DNA of 64,000 nucleotides, taken from contig NZ_JACKTL010000033.1 of the NCBI RefSeq assembly GCF_025822245.1, forward strand, positions 1 through 64,000, written 5' to 3'. The notes under the pieces are model-generated. The model saw only the letters and a program-made list of their open reading frames with translations. It was not told the origin of the DNA and searched no databases. This DNA comes from Mycolicibacterium hodleri. GTDB lineage: Bacteria; Actinomycetota; Actinomycetes; Mycobacteriales; Mycobacteriaceae. Made by a program: the position numbers and the translations under genes. This document shows, in pieces, positions 45,476 through 55,803 of the stretch (positions within the stretch are counted from its first letter, which is position 1; the number at the start of each line of letters is the position of its first letter).

Positions 45476-47151
45476 CGGGACGCCCCCACGGCCTCGAGCG
45501 AGCCGATGCGGCGCAGGCGGCGCATCATGTCGTTGCCTCGTCCGAACCAGTCGTAGAGCCTGACGTACTCGCGATAGAGCTGATCGTAGAGTTCCACGTT
45601 CTCCGGAATCGGGGTGTAGGCGTTGCGCACTCGTTTACCCATCTGTTTGGCCGCGGCACGCACGTCGGTGAACGCGCCCGCGGCGGTGGCGGCATGGATC
45701 GCCGACCCCAGGGCCGGTGCCTGCGTCGACGGCACCGTCGACAGTGGCAGCCCGACGACGTCGGCGTAGATCTGCATCATCAGCTGGTTCTTGAGCAGGC
45801 CTCCGGCCACCACCAGCTCGCTCACCGGAACCCCGCAGTCGACGAACGTCTCGACGATCATCCTGGTCCCAAATGCGGTGGCCTCCAACAACGCCCGATA
45901 CGTGTCGACCGCGGTGGTCTCGAGCGTCTGACCGACGATCACGCCCGACAGCTCGTGGTCGACCAGCACCGACCGATTGCCGCTGTGCCAGTCCAGCGCC
46001 ACCAGACCGTGCTCTCCTATGCGCTGGCGGCTGGCGAGTTCGGTCAGGTACTCGTGCAGCGACTGGCCGCGGTTGCGGGCCTCGACCTCATACCGTTCGG
46101 GCACGCAGTTCTTGATGAACCAGGCGAAGATGTCACCGACCCCGGATTGGCCGGCTTCGTAACCCCAACTGCCCTCGAGGATTCCACCGTCGACGGCGCC
46201 GCACATGCCGGGCACGTCGCGTAGCACGTCGGAGTTCATCACATGGCAGGTCGACGTTCCGATGATGGCCACCATGTGACCGTCGTCGAGCGCGTCGGCC
46301 GCTGCCACCGTCACGTGCGCGTCGACGTTGCCCACCGCGACCGGGATGCCCTCGGGCAGCCCGGTCCACCGTGCCGCCTCTGCGGTGAGCGTGCCCGCCG
46401 CCTCGCCCAGCTGGCCGATCGGTTGGTCGAGCTTGTCGGCGACGAAGCCGGCGAAGCCGGGGTTGAGCTCGGCGAGGAAGTCCGCCGACGGGTATCGACC
46501 GTCCTGGCGAATTCCCTTGTACCCGGCGGTGCACGCGTTGCGGACGTACGACCCGCACAGCTGCCAGACGATCCAGTCCGCCGCCTCCACGAAGCGGTCC
46601 ATGGCGGCGTAGACCTGCGGGTCGTCCTCCAGGATCTCCAGTGCCTTCGCGAACTCCCATTCACTCGAGATGAGCCCGCCGTAGCGCGGCAGCCAGGTCT
46701 CTCCACGTTGCGCGGCAAGGGCGTTGATGCGGTCGGCCTGCGGCTGCGGCGAATGGTGACGCCACAGCTTCCCGTAGGCGTGCGGCCGGTCGGCGTACTC
46801 CGGCAGCTCGCACAGCGGCGTGCCGTCGGCGCGCACCGGAACCATGGTGCAGGCTGTGAAGTCGGTTCCGATTCCGATCACGTCGCGGGGGTCGACGCCG
46901 GCCTTCTCGACGGCGGCGGGCACGGCCGTGCGCAACACCTCGACGTAGTCCGCGGGGACCTGCAGCGCCCACTGGGGTGGCAACCGACCCTCGTGCCCGG
47001 GCAGCGTCTCCGAGACCACGCCGTGGGCGTAGACGTGTTCGGCCTGGGCCAGCTCGTGACCGTCGCTCACGCGCACCACCACGGCGCGGCCGGACAGGGT
47101 GCCGAAGTCGACTCCCACCGTGTATTTTTCGGCAGGCTTCTCGCCCATCAT
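45472..47151 (-). CDS. araB: ribulokinase (FGGY kinase)
   Basis: 559-residue FGGY-family kinase that phosphorylates L-ribulose. The N-terminal VGVDFGTLSGRAVVVRV is the ATP-binding motif; IGTDFTACTMVPV and the long GMCGAVDGGILEGSWGYEAGQSG stretch match ribulokinases. The start ATG 47151 sits in GAGGAGAACCG and overlaps the stop of the LacI gene (ATGATG). It is the first catabolic gene after the regulator. Confidence 0.95.
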   Translation of the reverse strand: MMGEKPAEKYTVGVDFGTLSGRAVVVRVSDGHELAQAEHVYAHGVVSETLPGHEGRLPPQWALQVPADYVEVLRTAVPAAVEKAGVDPRDVIGIGTDFTACTMVPVRADGTPLCELPEYADRPHAYGKLWRHHSPQPQADRINALAAQRGETWLPRYGGLISSEWEFAKALEILEDDPQVYAAMDRFVEAADWIVWQLCGSYVRNACTAGYKGIRQDGRYPSADFLAELNPGFAGFVADKLDQPIGQLGEAAGTLTAEAARWTGLPEGIPVAVGNVDAHVTVAAADALDDGHMVAIIGTSTCHVMNSDVLRDVPGMCGAVDGGILEGSWGYEAGQSGVGDIFAWFIKNCVPERYEVEARNRGQSLHEYLTELASRQRIGEHGLVALDWHSGNRSVLVDHELSGVIVGQTLETTAVDTYRALLEATAFGTRMIVETFVDCGVPVSELVVAGGLLKNQLMMQIYADVVGLPLSTVPSTQAPALGSAIHAATAAGAFTDVRAAAKQMGKRVRNAYTPIPENVELYDQLYREYVRLYDWFGRGNDMMRRLRRIGSLEAVGASR

Positions 47152-48176
47152 CGGTTCTCCTCGTACGTTGCCGTGCTGTGACGGACGATCAGTTCGGGCG
47201 GTAGCAGTGGGACGTTCGTGGTCGAGCCGTCCAGAGTGGCGGTGACGAGGTCGATGGCCCTGCGGCCGATCGCCTGGAAGTCCTGGCGGACCGTGGTCAG
47301 GGCCGGGTTGAGGTACCCGGCTTCGGGGATGTCGTCGAAACCGACGACGCTGACGTCCCTCGGCACCACGAGGCCCGCCTCGGCAAAGGCGTGCAGCACG
47401 CCGATCGCCATCTGGTCGTTGGCCACGAACACCGCGGAGGTCTCACCGCGGCGGGCCATTTCGCGTCCGATCTCGTAACCGCGCGCGGGAGTCCAGTCGC
47501 CCTCCCACGGCTCTCGAACCTGCAGTCCGGCACCGCGCATCGCCTCCTCGTAGCCGGCGCGGCGACCCTTGGCCTCGGTGTAGCTCAGCGGGCCGAGGAC
47601 GTGGTCGATCTCGCGGTGGCCCAGGTCGATGAGGTGCTGGGTGGCCTGGCGGGCGCCGTCGATCTGGTCGACGCCCACGCTGAGACCCCGACCGGACAGG
47701 TCGCCCTCGACCACGATCAGCGGGAGGCCCGGATCGGCCGAGTGCACGACGGCCAGCGCGTCCTCCTGGGCGGCGATCATCACGATCGCCTCGACCGCTT
47801 GTCGCGCAAGGTAATCCAGCGCCCCGGCAAGTTCCTCGACCGTGACCTCGGCCAGCGGCACCAGGCTCGAGAAGTAGCCGGCGGCGCGCGCGGCCTCTTG
47901 CACGGATCGCTGGATGCTCGACGGACCGTACAGGGCGCTGTTCGTGCCGACGATGCCGATGATGCCCGATCGCCGCGTGACCAGTGCGCGCGCCGCGGTG
48001 TTGGGCCGATAGCCGAGTTCCTCGATGGCCTGTTCGACACGGGCCTTGGTGGTCGGCCGGATGCTGGCCGAACCGTTGATCACCCGTGAGACGGTCTGGT
48101 GGCTGACGCCGGCCAGCCGTGCCACGTCGGCCATCACGGGTTTGGGCGCCGCGGGCGGCAGGGGGTGGCTGCTCAT
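47148..48176 (-). CDS. LacI-family repressor of the arabinose locus
   Basis: 342-residue LacI/GalR-type regulator. The N-terminal helix-turn-helix and hinge read MADVARLAGVSHQTVSRVI and NTAARALV; the rest is a periplasmic-binding-protein fold for the inducer. It lies inside the unit, between the permease gene and araB, overlapping both by 4 bases. Its probable targets are the three TGTTAGCGCTCACA-like operators at 52983-53096, so the regulator is part of the operon it controls. Inducer probably L-arabinose or a derivative (inference). Confidence 0.9.
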   Translation of the reverse strand: MSSHPLPPAAPKPVMADVARLAGVSHQTVSRVINGSASIRPTTKARVEQAIEELGYRPNTAARALVTRRSGIIGIVGTNSALYGPSSIQRSVQEAARAAGYFSSLVPLAEVTVEELAGALDYLARQAVEAIVMIAAQEDALAVVHSADPGLPLIVVEGDLSGRGLSVGVDQIDGARQATQHLIDLGHREIDHVLGPLSYTEAKGRRAGYEEAMRGAGLQVREPWEGDWTPARGYEIGREMARRGETSAVFVANDQMAIGVLHAFAEAGLVVPRDVSVVGFDDIPEAGYLNPALTTVRQDFQAIGRRAIDLVTATLDGSTTNVPLLPPELIVRHSTATYEENR

Positions 48177-49174
48177 CCGGGCTTCCTCACCAGTAGTCGC
48201 TGAACCAGGACGAACACCAGCAGCAGCACGCCGGTCATGATTCGGGTCCAGTACGAGTCGAGATTAGCCGCCGTGACGAAGGTCTGGATCGTACCGAGCA
48301 CCAGTACCCCGATCAGCGAGCCGAGCACGAATCCCACTCCGCCGGACAACAGCACGCCGCCGATCACCGCGGCGGCAATCGCGTCGAGCTCGAGCCCGAT
48401 GCCGTTGAGGCTGTAGCCCGACAGCTTCTGCACGCCCAGCAGCAGCCCCGCGAAGGCGGCGCACAACCCGCTGATCGCGTACACCGACACCCTGGCCCGT
48501 GAGGCGTTGAGTCCCATGAGTTGGGCGGATTGCCGGTTGCCGCCCACCGCGTACACCGTGCGGCCGAACCGGGTCTGATGAAGCACGTAGACCGCGATCA
48601 GGACCACCGCGAGTGCCGCCACGACGGTCCAGCGAATGAACTTGTCCTCGTACAGATAGACGTAGTTCAGCCCGAACTGGCGCAGCGTCGGATCCTTGAT
48701 CGGCAGCGTGTCCACGCTGATGACGTAGCAGAGCCCGCGGGCCAGGAACATCCCGGCGAGCGTGGCGATGAAGGGTTGGACGTCGAAGTACTCGATGACC
48801 AGACCCATCATCACGCCGAGCAGGGGGCCGACCACGAGCACCGTGCCGACCGCCAACGGCATCGGCCAACCGGCCTTGAGGGCGGTGGCCAGGATCACGG
48901 TGGACAGCGCGACGACCGACCCGACGGACAGGTCGATGCCGCCGGTGAGGATGACGAAGGTCATGCCGACCGCGAGCACGATCAGATAGGCGTTGTCCAC
49001 CAGGAGGTTCAGGAACACCTGGGTGGGGCTGGCGAAGTCGTAGCGTGCGACGACCGCGGTGAACATGACCACGAACAACACCAGCGACGCGACCGGGGAG
49101 AGGTAGCGACCCCGGATCCGACGCATGACCTCTGCGGTGTCGACCCGTGGTCGACCGACGGTCTGAACGCTCAT
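48173..49174 (-). CDS. sugar ABC transporter permease, YjfF-like
   Basis: 333-residue permease of the ribose/galactofuranose branch, with about ten hydrophobic segments. The motif GMTFVILTGGIDLSVGSVVAL and the C-terminal AAAVIGGVLLSGGVGFVLGSLIGVL in two parts are typical. It is the fourth gene of the YtfQRT-YjfF-type set and overlaps the LacI gene by 4 bases. Confidence 0.9.
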   Translation of the reverse strand: MSVQTVGRPRVDTAEVMRRIRGRYLSPVASLVLFVVMFTAVVARYDFASPTQVFLNLLVDNAYLIVLAVGMTFVILTGGIDLSVGSVVALSTVILATALKAGWPMPLAVGTVLVVGPLLGVMMGLVIEYFDVQPFIATLAGMFLARGLCYVISVDTLPIKDPTLRQFGLNYVYLYEDKFIRWTVVAALAVVLIAVYVLHQTRFGRTVYAVGGNRQSAQLMGLNASRARVSVYAISGLCAAFAGLLLGVQKLSGYSLNGIGLELDAIAAAVIGGVLLSGGVGFVLGSLIGVLVLGTIQTFVTAANLDSYWTRIMTGVLLLVFVLVQRLLVRKPG

Positions 49175-49181
49175 GACTTCC

Positions 49182-50270
49182 TCACTTGGCGGCCATCGTC
49201 GGCGGAGACGGCACCGAGACCTGCTGTCCGCCGATCTCTTCGGTCTCGGCGTGGCCGGTGGGTGCGGCGGGCCGCTTGCGCCGGCGCGACATCAGGGCGC
49301 GGAACTTCGGCGCCTGCAGCAGGCATACGGCGATCACCACGAGCGCCTTGAACACCAGCGTGGTCTCCGGGGTGATGCCCGCGGTGTACACCGTGGTGGT
49401 CAGCGTCTGGGTGATGAGCGCGCCGAGGATGGTGCCGGTGAGGCTGAAACGTCCACCCAGAAGCGAGGTTCCTCCGATCACCACCGCGAGGATCGCGTCC
49501 ATCTCGATCCACAGTCCGGCGTTGTTGGCGTCGGCTGCCGAGATGTTGGAGGCGATCATCAGCCCGGCGATTCCGGCGCAGAGCGCGCAGAACACGTAGA
49601 CCGCGAAGACGATGGTGCGGTACCGCACCCCGGCGAGGCGGCTGGCCTCGGGGTTGATGCCGACCGACTCGAGCAGCATGCCCAGCGCGGTCCGTCGGGT
49701 CAGCAGTCCCACCAGCGCGAACACCGACAGGCTGACCAGGATCGCCACCGGCAGTCCGAACACGAAGCCGGAGCCCAGGATCTTGAACGGCGCACTGGTG
49801 ACGGTGACGATCTGGCCGTCGGTGATCAGCAGCGCGATGCCGCGCCCCGCCGTCATCAGGACCAGCGTGGCGATGATGGGCTGAACGCCGAACACCGAGA
49901 CCAACATGCCGTTCCACAGCCCGAGGCCGACGGCGACGCCGAGGGCGATTCCCATGGCGGTCAGCACCGTTCCCGCGCCGGCCGGGTCGTCGGACGCGGC
50001 GATGTGCGCGCAGGCCAGTGCCCCGCTGACGGCGACCACCGCCCCGACGGACAGGTCGATGCCGCGCGAAGCGATGACGAGGGTCATGCCGAGTGCCACC
50101 AGCATGGTGGGTGCACCGTTGCGCAGGACGTCGACGGTGCTGCCGAAGAGATGACCGTCCTGGACGCGGATGCTGAGGAAGGTCGGCGTCACGATGACGT
50201 TGACGATCAGCAGTGCGACCAGCGCTAGTGCCGGCCAAATGAGCGGAGATGCGCTGAGCCTCTTCATCAT
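49182..50270 (-). CDS. sugar ABC transporter permease, YtfT-like
   Basis: 362-residue permease similar to YtfT. GMTLVIASRGIDLSVGAVVAV and DAILAVVIGGTSLLGGRFSL are the family motifs; a basic tail follows. ATG 50270 has GGAGGAG 4 bases before it and overlaps the ATPase stop (ATGATGA). It pairs with the YjfF-like permease as a heterodimer. Confidence 0.9.
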   Translation of the reverse strand: MMKRLSASPLIWPALALVALLIVNVIVTPTFLSIRVQDGHLFGSTVDVLRNGAPTMLVALGMTLVIASRGIDLSVGAVVAVSGALACAHIAASDDPAGAGTVLTAMGIALGVAVGLGLWNGMLVSVFGVQPIIATLVLMTAGRGIALLITDGQIVTVTSAPFKILGSGFVFGLPVAILVSLSVFALVGLLTRRTALGMLLESVGINPEASRLAGVRYRTIVFAVYVFCALCAGIAGLMIASNISAADANNAGLWIEMDAILAVVIGGTSLLGGRFSLTGTILGALITQTLTTTVYTAGITPETTLVFKALVVIAVCLLQAPKFRALMSRRRKRPAAPTGHAETEEIGGQQVSVPSPPTMAAK

Positions 50271-51799
50271 TGCTCTCCTCCGGCCGCGATGAGGGCGGTG
50301 AGTTCGCGGACCGAACGGTCCGAGCCGACCTGCGCGACGCACGTGCCGTCTCGGAGGACGGCGATCCGGTCGCTGATCCGGGCAACCTCGTCGAGTTCGG
50401 CGGAGATGAACACCACGCCCATGCCGTCCTTGGCGAGGTTGGTGACGAGCTTCTGGATCTGGGCCTTGGCGCCGACATCGATGCCGCGGGTGGGTTCGTC
50501 GAGGATGAACAGCTGCGGTTCGGTGATGAGCCACCGGGCGAGCAGCACCTTCTGCTGGTTGCCGCCGCTGAGATTCTTGACCGGGATGCCGGGGTTACGC
50601 GGCCGGATGTCGAGCGCCTCCATGTAGCGGTCGACGAGGTCGTCCTTCACCTTCTTCGACAGCGGGCGGGCGAAGCCGCGGCGCGCCTGCAGGGCCAGGA
50701 TCAGGTTTTCGCGGACGCTCAGGTCACCGATGATGCCCTCGCCCTTGCGATCCTCGGAGGAGAAGGCCAGTCCCTTGGCGATGGCGGCGCGTGGCGAGCG
50801 GATCGCGTCCGAGGACCCGTTGACCGAGACCCGTCCGCTGCTGGCGCGGTCGGCGCCGAACAGCAAGCGCGCCAACTCCGTTCGGCCGGATCCGAGCAGA
50901 CCCGCCAGACCCACCACCTCACCGCGATGGACGTCGAGGTCGACGGGCGCCAACTTGGGCTTGCGGCCGAGTCCGCGCGCACTCAGAACGGGCTCACCGG
51001 TGGACGGGGTCGTGGCCGAGGCGGCATCGCCGATCTCCTCCAGCACGTCCAGCTCGTGACCGAGCATCGCGGCGACCAGCTGCACCCTGTCCAGTTCGGA
51101 CGTCTTGTACTCACCGACCAGACGACCGTTGCGCAGCACCGTCATTCGATCGGACACGGCGTACACCTGGTCGAGGAAGTGGGAGACGAACAGAATCGCG
51201 GTACCGCCGTCGCGCAGTCGTCGCATCACGCGGAACAGTTCGGCGACCTCGTCGGCGTCGAGGCTCGACGTCGGCTCGTCGAGGATCAGCACTCGAGCGG
51301 AGATCGCGGTGGCCCTGGCGATGGCGACGAGCTGCTGCACGGCGATGGGATGCGCCCCGAGGGTGGACCCGGGGTCGACGGTGAGATCCAGCTGGCCGAG
51401 GAGCTCCGCGGCGCGGCGCTTCATCGCGCGATGGTCGATGCGTCCGAGTCGACGGGGCTCACGACCCAGCAGAATGTTCTCTGCGACAGTCAGATTGGGG
51501 CAGAGGTTGACCTCTTGGTAGACGGTGCTGATGCCGGCGTCCTGCGCCTGGCGCGGGCCGGCGAACCGTTGCTCGACCCCGTCCACGGTGATGGTTCCCG
51601 CGTCGGGGTCGTAGACGCCGGTCAGCACCTTGATCAGCGTCGACTTGCCTGCCCCGTTCTCCCCCATCAGCGCGTGGATCTCGCCGGGAAGCAGGCGGAA
51701 GTCAACGGCGTCGAGCGCCTTCACACCCGGGAAGTCGATGGTGACGCCCTGCATGCGGACCACCGGGGAGGCGGTGGGCCCGGCGGGAGGTGAAGTCAT
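50267..51799 (-). CDS. sugar ABC transporter ATPase (two-domain, YtfR-like)
   Basis: 510-residue ATPase with two nucleotide-binding domains. The first has Walker [10 protein letters not shown] and [12 protein letters not shown]; the second has the degenerate P-loop GLLGSGRTE usual in this family, then [16 protein letters not shown] and [15 protein letters not shown] 51799 is chosen by family start; the longer open frame shadows the binding-protein gene. It energises the first importer of the arabinose locus. Confidence 0.93.
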   Translation of the reverse strand: MTSPPAGPTASPVVRMQGVTIDFPGVKALDAVDFRLLPGEIHALMGENGAGKSTLIKVLTGVYDPDAGTITVDGVEQRFAGPRQAQDAGISTVYQEVNLCPNLTVAENILLGREPRRLGRIDHRAMKRRAAELLGQLDLTVDPGSTLGAHPIAVQQLVAIARATAISARVLILDEPTSSLDADEVAELFRVMRRLRDGGTAILFVSHFLDQVYAVSDRMTVLRNGRLVGEYKTSELDRVQLVAAMLGHELDVLEEIGDAASATTPSTGEPVLSARGLGRKPKLAPVDLDVHRGEVVGLAGLLGSGRTELARLLFGADRASSGRVSVNGSSDAIRSPRAAIAKGLAFSSEDRKGEGIIGDLSVRENLILALQARRGFARPLSKKVKDDLVDRYMEALDIRPRNPGIPVKNLSGGNQQKVLLARWLITEPQLFILDEPTRGIDVGAKAQIQKLVTNLAKDGMGVVFISAELDEVARISDRIAVLRDGTCVAQVGSDRSVRELTALIAAGGEQ

Positions 51800-51888
51800 C
51801 GGCACGTCCTTTCCGGTGGTAGCCGACGCCGCTCGGAGCGTTGGGGGGTCTGCGTCCGAGCGGCGTCGACGGTCTGTACGTGGTGCGG

Positions 51889-52875
51889 CTAGTACTTGCG
51901 GTCGGGCAGCGCAGCCGTCGCCTGCTGCTGGTCGAAGGTCTGGTCCGGGGTGACGATGCGGGCGGGCACCGCCTCGCCGGCCACGACCTTCTTCGCGATG
52001 TCCATCAGTTGCGGCCCGAGCAGCGGGTTGCACTCGACGATGAAGTTCATCTTGCCGTCGGCCAGGGCCTGCATGCCGTCGTGCGTGGCGTCGATGGCCA
52101 CGATCTTGATGTCCTGTCCCGGCTTGAGCCCGGCGGCCTCGATCGCTTCGACGGCGCCGAGGGCCATGTCGTCGTTCTGCGCGAAGACCATGTCGATCTT
52201 CGGGTTGGCCTTGAGGAACGCCTCCATGACCTGCTTGCCGCCGGAGCGGGTGAAGTCGCCGGTCTGCGAGGCGATCACCTTGAGATTCGGGTTGGCCTTG
52301 ATGGCGTCGGAGAACCCGGTGCTGCGCTCGAGCGCGGGGTCCGAACCCGTGGTGCCCTCGAGCTGGACGATGTTCACCGGACCGGGTGCCGAGGCGAAGT
52401 TCTTCACCGTCCACTCACCGGCCCACTTGCCTTCTTGAACGAAGTCGGCGCCGAGGAAGGTCTTGTAGACGTCCTTCTCCTGGGTGTCGACGGCGCGGTC
52501 GGTGAGGATGACGGGGATGCCGGCGTTCTTGGCCTCGAGCAGGACGGCGTCCCAGCCGGTGCGCACCACCGGGCTGAAGGCGATCACGCTGACACGCTGC
52601 TGGACGAACGAGCGGATCGCCGAGATTTGGTTCTCCTGCTCGCCGTTGGCGTCGGAGAACTTCAGGTTCACGTCCGCGGCCTTGGCTGCGTCCTGAATGG
52701 ACGTCGTGTTCGCCGTGCGCCAGCCACTTTCCGCGCCGACCTGAGAGAAGCCCATGGTGATCTGGCCTCCCCCTGCGCCGCCGCCGGATCCGCTGGACGG
52801 CGCCGGGCCACTGCCGCACGCTGCGAGAACGCCGGCCGTCGCGATGCCGAGCACCGCGGTGAGGACTCTCTTCAC
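51889..52875 (-). CDS. sugar-binding lipoprotein, YtfQ-like
   Basis: 328-residue periplasmic-binding-type protein with signal peptide and lipobox LAAC (Cys about 20). GFSQVGAESGWRTAN and NGEQENQISAIRSFV closely follow E. coli YtfQ, a galactofuranose binder; in this locus the ligand may be arabinofuranose or L-arabinose (inference). GTG 52875 follows AAAGGAGATGTT. It is the first gene of the nine-gene minus-strand unit, next to the operator region. Confidence 0.92.
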   Translation of the reverse strand: MKRVLTAVLGIATAGVLAACGSGPAPSSGSGGGAGGGQITMGFSQVGAESGWRTANTTSIQDAAKAADVNLKFSDANGEQENQISAIRSFVQQRVSVIAFSPVVRTGWDAVLLEAKNAGIPVILTDRAVDTQEKDVYKTFLGADFVQEGKWAGEWTVKNFASAPGPVNIVQLEGTTGSDPALERSTGFSDAIKANPNLKVIASQTGDFTRSGGKQVMEAFLKANPKIDMVFAQNDDMALGAVEAIEAAGLKPGQDIKIVAIDATHDGMQALADGKMNFIVECNPLLGPQLMDIAKKVVAGEAVPARIVTPDQTFDQQQATAALPDRKY

Positions 52876-52982
52876 AACATCTCCTTTGATGATTTGGATG
52901 CCGAACTGGATGCGTTGCCAGCGTGTGTTCCAAGAGCCGCGGAGGGCGGTAGGTGAATGTGACCGGCGTTACACCGACAGGA

Positions 52983-52996
52983 TGTTAACGCTCACA
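52983..52996. promoter_or_regulatory. LacI-type operator O1
   Basis: TGTTAACGCTCACA, an imperfect palindrome with a central CG step. It overlaps the probable -10 (TTAACA) of the minus-strand promoter whose -35 TTGACA is at 53011-53006 with 17-base spacing, so binding would block transcription of the ytfQ-like operon. Confidence 0.75.
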
Positions 52997-53016
52997 TTCA
53001 AACGCTGTCAACGATT

Positions 53017-53030
53017 TGTAAGCGCTCACA
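53017..53030. promoter_or_regulatory. LacI-type operator O2
   Basis: TGTAAGCGCTCACA, the second copy, 34 bases from O1 centre to centre, upstream of both divergent promoters. It could support looping or cooperative binding. Confidence 0.75.
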
Positions 53031-53082
53031 TTCGGCGGTGGCCGGGCTTGACAAAGACGTGAGCGGCGTCACAAGATCCATA

Positions 53083-53096
53083 TGTTAGCGCTCACA
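53083..53096. promoter_or_regulatory. LacI-type operator O3
   Basis: TGTTAGCGCTCACA, the best copy, 66 bases from O2. It lies downstream of TTGACA (53048-53053) and close to the expected start of plus-strand transcription, so it would control the ChvE-like importer. A weaker GTGAGCGGCGTCAC at 53059-53072 lies between. Confidence 0.75.
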
Positions 53097-53155
53097 TGGG
53101 CGCCCGCCCCGGCCTGTGAGACCGCGGTGCGAACCCACTCAGTCGGGAGGATTTC

Positions 53156-54265
53156 ATGCGCAAGGGCATCGTTCGGATACTGGGGGCTTTGGCCCTCGTG
53201 GTGGCGGTAGTGGCCACGCTGTCGGGTTGTGGTCGGTCGACCACCACGGATCAGCCGGCGGCCAGCGGCGGCCAGAGGTCGGGCACGGTGGGCATCGCCA
53301 TGCCGACCAAGTCGTCCGAGCGTTGGGTCGCCGACGGCAACAACATGGCCGAGCAGTTCAAGAAGCTCGGCTACGACACCGACCTGCAATACGGCGACGA
53401 CGTGGTGCAGAACCAGGTCTCGCAAATCGAGAACATGATCACCAAGGGCGTCAAGGTGCTGGTGATCGCGCCCATCGACAGCTCGTCGCTGACCGACACC
53501 CTGCAACGCGCCGCCGACGCGAAGATCCCGGTCGTCAGCTACGACCGGCTGATCCGCGGCACCGAGAACGTCAACTACTACGCGACCTTCGACAACTTCA
53601 AGGTCGGCGTCCTGCAGGCCAGCTACATCGCCGACAAGCTGGGCCTCGCACAGGGCAAGGGCCCGTTCAACATCGAGCTGTTCGCCGGGTCCCCCGACGA
53701 CAACAACGCGACGTTCTTCTTCAAGGGCGCGATGAGCGTGCTGCAGCCCTACATCGACAGCGGCAAGCTCGTCGTCAAGAGCGGCCAGACCTCCTTCGAC
53801 CAGGTGGCCACGCTGCGCTGGGACGGCGGGCTGGCGCAGTCGCGGATGGACAACCTGCTGAGCAAGGCCTACACGAGTGGCCGGGTCGACGCGGTCCTCT
53901 CGCCGTACGACGGCATGTCGCTGGGCATCATCTCGGCGCTGAAGAGCGCGGGCTACGGCACGCCGACCAACCCGCTGCCCATCGTCACCGGGCAGGACGC
54001 CGAGCTGGCGTCGGTGAAGTCGATCATCGCCGGCGAGCAGACGCAGACGGTGTTCAAGGACACCCGCGAGCTGGCGAAAGCCGCTGTGCAGATGGCTGAT
54101 TCGCTTCTCACCGGCGGCAAGCCCGAGGTCAACGACACCACCACCTACGACAACGGCGTGAAGGTCGTGCCCTCGTTCCTGCTGCAGCCGGTAAGCGTCG
54201 ACAAGACCAATTACCAGAAGGTGCTCGTCGACTCCGGGTACTACACCGCCGGACAGCTGGCGTGA
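53156..54265 (+). CDS. ChvE-like multiple-sugar-binding lipoprotein
   Basis: 369-residue exported binding protein with signal peptide and lipobox LSGC (Cys about 25). [25 protein letters not shown]-like [22 protein letters not shown] and the C-terminal [23 protein letters not shown] match the ChvE/xylose-binding group, which binds aldopentoses and hexoses such as L-arabinose. ATG 53156 has GGGAGGA 5 bases upstream. It heads the plus-strand importer operon under operator O3. Confidence 0.92.
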   Translation: MRKGIVRILGALALVVAVVATLSGCGRSTTTDQPAASGGQRSGTVGIAMPTKSSERWVADGNNMAEQFKKLGYDTDLQYGDDVVQNQVSQIENMITKGVKVLVIAPIDSSSLTDTLQRAADAKIPVVSYDRLIRGTENVNYYATFDNFKVGVLQASYIADKLGLAQGKGPFNIELFAGSPDDNNATFFFKGAMSVLQPYIDSGKLVVKSGQTSFDQVATLRWDGGLAQSRMDNLLSKAYTSGRVDAVLSPYDGMSLGIISALKSAGYGTPTNPLPIVTGQDAELASVKSIIAGEQTQTVFKDTRELAKAAVQMADSLLTGGKPEVNDTTTYDNGVKVVPSFLLQPVSVDKTNYQKVLVDSGYYTAGQLA

Positions 54266-55803
54266 CGGTCGCCGACACCGCTCCGCTCCTCGAAATGCGG
54301 GGCATCACCAAGCGTTTCGCGGGGGTCACGGCGCTCAGCGAGGTCAACCTCGTCGTGCGCACCGGCGAGATCCACGCGATCTGCGGTGAGAACGGTGCCG
54401 GGAAGTCGACGCTGATGAAGGTGCTGAGCGGGATCTACCCGCACGGCAGCTACGACGGCGAGATCGTCTTCGACGGTCAGCCGGGCGACTTCAAGGACAT
54501 CAGGTCCAGCGAGCGACGTGGCATCGGCATCATCCATCAGGAACTGGCGCTGGTTCCCGTGCTGTCCATTGCGGAGAACATCTTCCTCGGCAACGAGCAC
54601 GCCTCCGCCGGGGTGATCAGCTGGCACGAAACCATGACCGACGCCGCTCGGCTGCTCGCCCGCGTGGGGCTGGCCGAGAGCCCCCGCACCCGGATCGCGG
54701 ACATCGGCGTCGGCAAGCAGCAGCTGGTCGAGATCGCAAAGGCCTTGTCCAAGAAGGTGAAGCTGCTCATCCTCGACGAGCCCACGGCCGCGCTCAACGA
54801 CGAGGACAGCAGGCATCTGCTGGACCTCATCGTCGAACTGCGCGACCAGGGCCTGACGTGCATCATCATCTCGCACAAGCTGGGCGAGGTGATGCGCGTC
54901 GCCGACAACATCACGATCCTGCGCGACGGCCACACCATCGAGACCCTCGCCGTCGGGGAGGAGCTCACCGAGGAGCACGTCATCCGCGGCATGGTCGGCC
55001 GCGACATGACCGACCGCTTCCCGGAGCGTGCGGATCACCCGATCGGCGAGGTCACCTTCGCGATCGAGGACTGGACCGTCTTCCACCCGTTGGACCAACA
55101 GCGCAAGGTGGTCGACGGGGTGTCCATCAACGTCCGTCGCGGCGAGGTCGTCGGGCTGGCCGGACTGATGGGCGCGGGCCGCACCGAGCTGGCCATGAGC
55201 GTGTTCGGTCGCAGCTACGGCAAGAAGGCCGGCGGCAAGGTGTTCAAGGACGGCAAGGAGATCCGCACGCGGACGGTGCCGGAAGCCATCGCCCACCGGA
55301 TCGCCTACGCCACCGAGGACCGCAAGCACTACGGGCTCAACCTGATGGACGACATCGCGCGCAGCGTGACGCTGGCCTCGCTGGCCAAGGTCAGTCGGGC
55401 GTCGGTCATCAACGAGCACGAGGAGACGGTGGTCGCCGAGCGGTTCCGCAAGGACATGCACATCAAGGCCACGTCGGTACGGGCCACGACGGGAAACCTC
55501 TCGGGCGGCAATCAGCAGAAGGTGGTGCTGAGCAAGTGGATATACGCCGATCCCGACGTGCTGATCCTCGACGAGCCGACCCGCGGGATCGACGTCGGCG
55601 CCAAGTACGAGATCTACACGATCATCAATTCCCTTGCCGCTCAAGGTAAGGCGGTGATCGTCATCTCGTCGGAACTACCCGAACTGATCGGTCTGTGCGA
55701 CCGCATCTACACCCTCAACGAGGGCCGGCTGACCGGTGAGGTCGCCCGCGCGGATGCCAAGCAGGAGACCTTGATGCGATACATGATGAAGGGACGCAGC
55801 TAG
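54262..55803 (+). CDS. sugar ABC transporter ATPase, GguA/XylG-like
   Basis: 513-residue two-domain ATPase. The first domain has [22 protein letters not shown]; the second has the degenerate GLMGAGRTE, then [16 protein letters not shown] and [15 protein letters not shown] 54262 overlaps the stop of the binding-protein gene. It is most like GguA, the partner of ChvE, and unlike the YtfR-like ATPase in this window, so the two importers are not recent duplicates. Confidence 0.93.
   Translation: MTVADTAPLLEMRGITKRFAGVTALSEVNLVVRTGEIHAICGENGAGKSTLMKVLSGIYPHGSYDGEIVFDGQPGDFKDIRSSERRGIGIIHQELALVPVLSIAENIFLGNEHASAGVISWHETMTDAARLLARVGLAESPRTRIADIGVGKQQLVEIAKALSKKVKLLILDEPTAALNDEDSRHLLDLIVELRDQGLTCIIISHKLGEVMRVADNITILRDGHTIETLAVGEELTEEHVIRGMVGRDMTDRFPERADHPIGEVTFAIEDWTVFHPLDQQRKVVDGVSINVRRGEVVGLAGLMGAGRTELAMSVFGRSYGKKAGGKVFKDGKEIRTRTVPEAIAHRIAYATEDRKHYGLNLMDDIARSVTLASLAKVSRASVINEHEETVVAERFRKDMHIKATSVRATTGNLSGGNQQKVVLSKWIYADPDVLILDEPTRGIDVGAKYEIYTIINSLAAQGKAVIVISSELPELIGLCDRIYTLNEGRLTGEVARADAKQETLMRYMMKGRS

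Noticed and set aside
52958..52973. TGTGACCGGCGTTACA as a fourth LacI-type operator
   Set aside because: The arms fit, but the spacing is two bases longer than in the other three sites, so it was not called.
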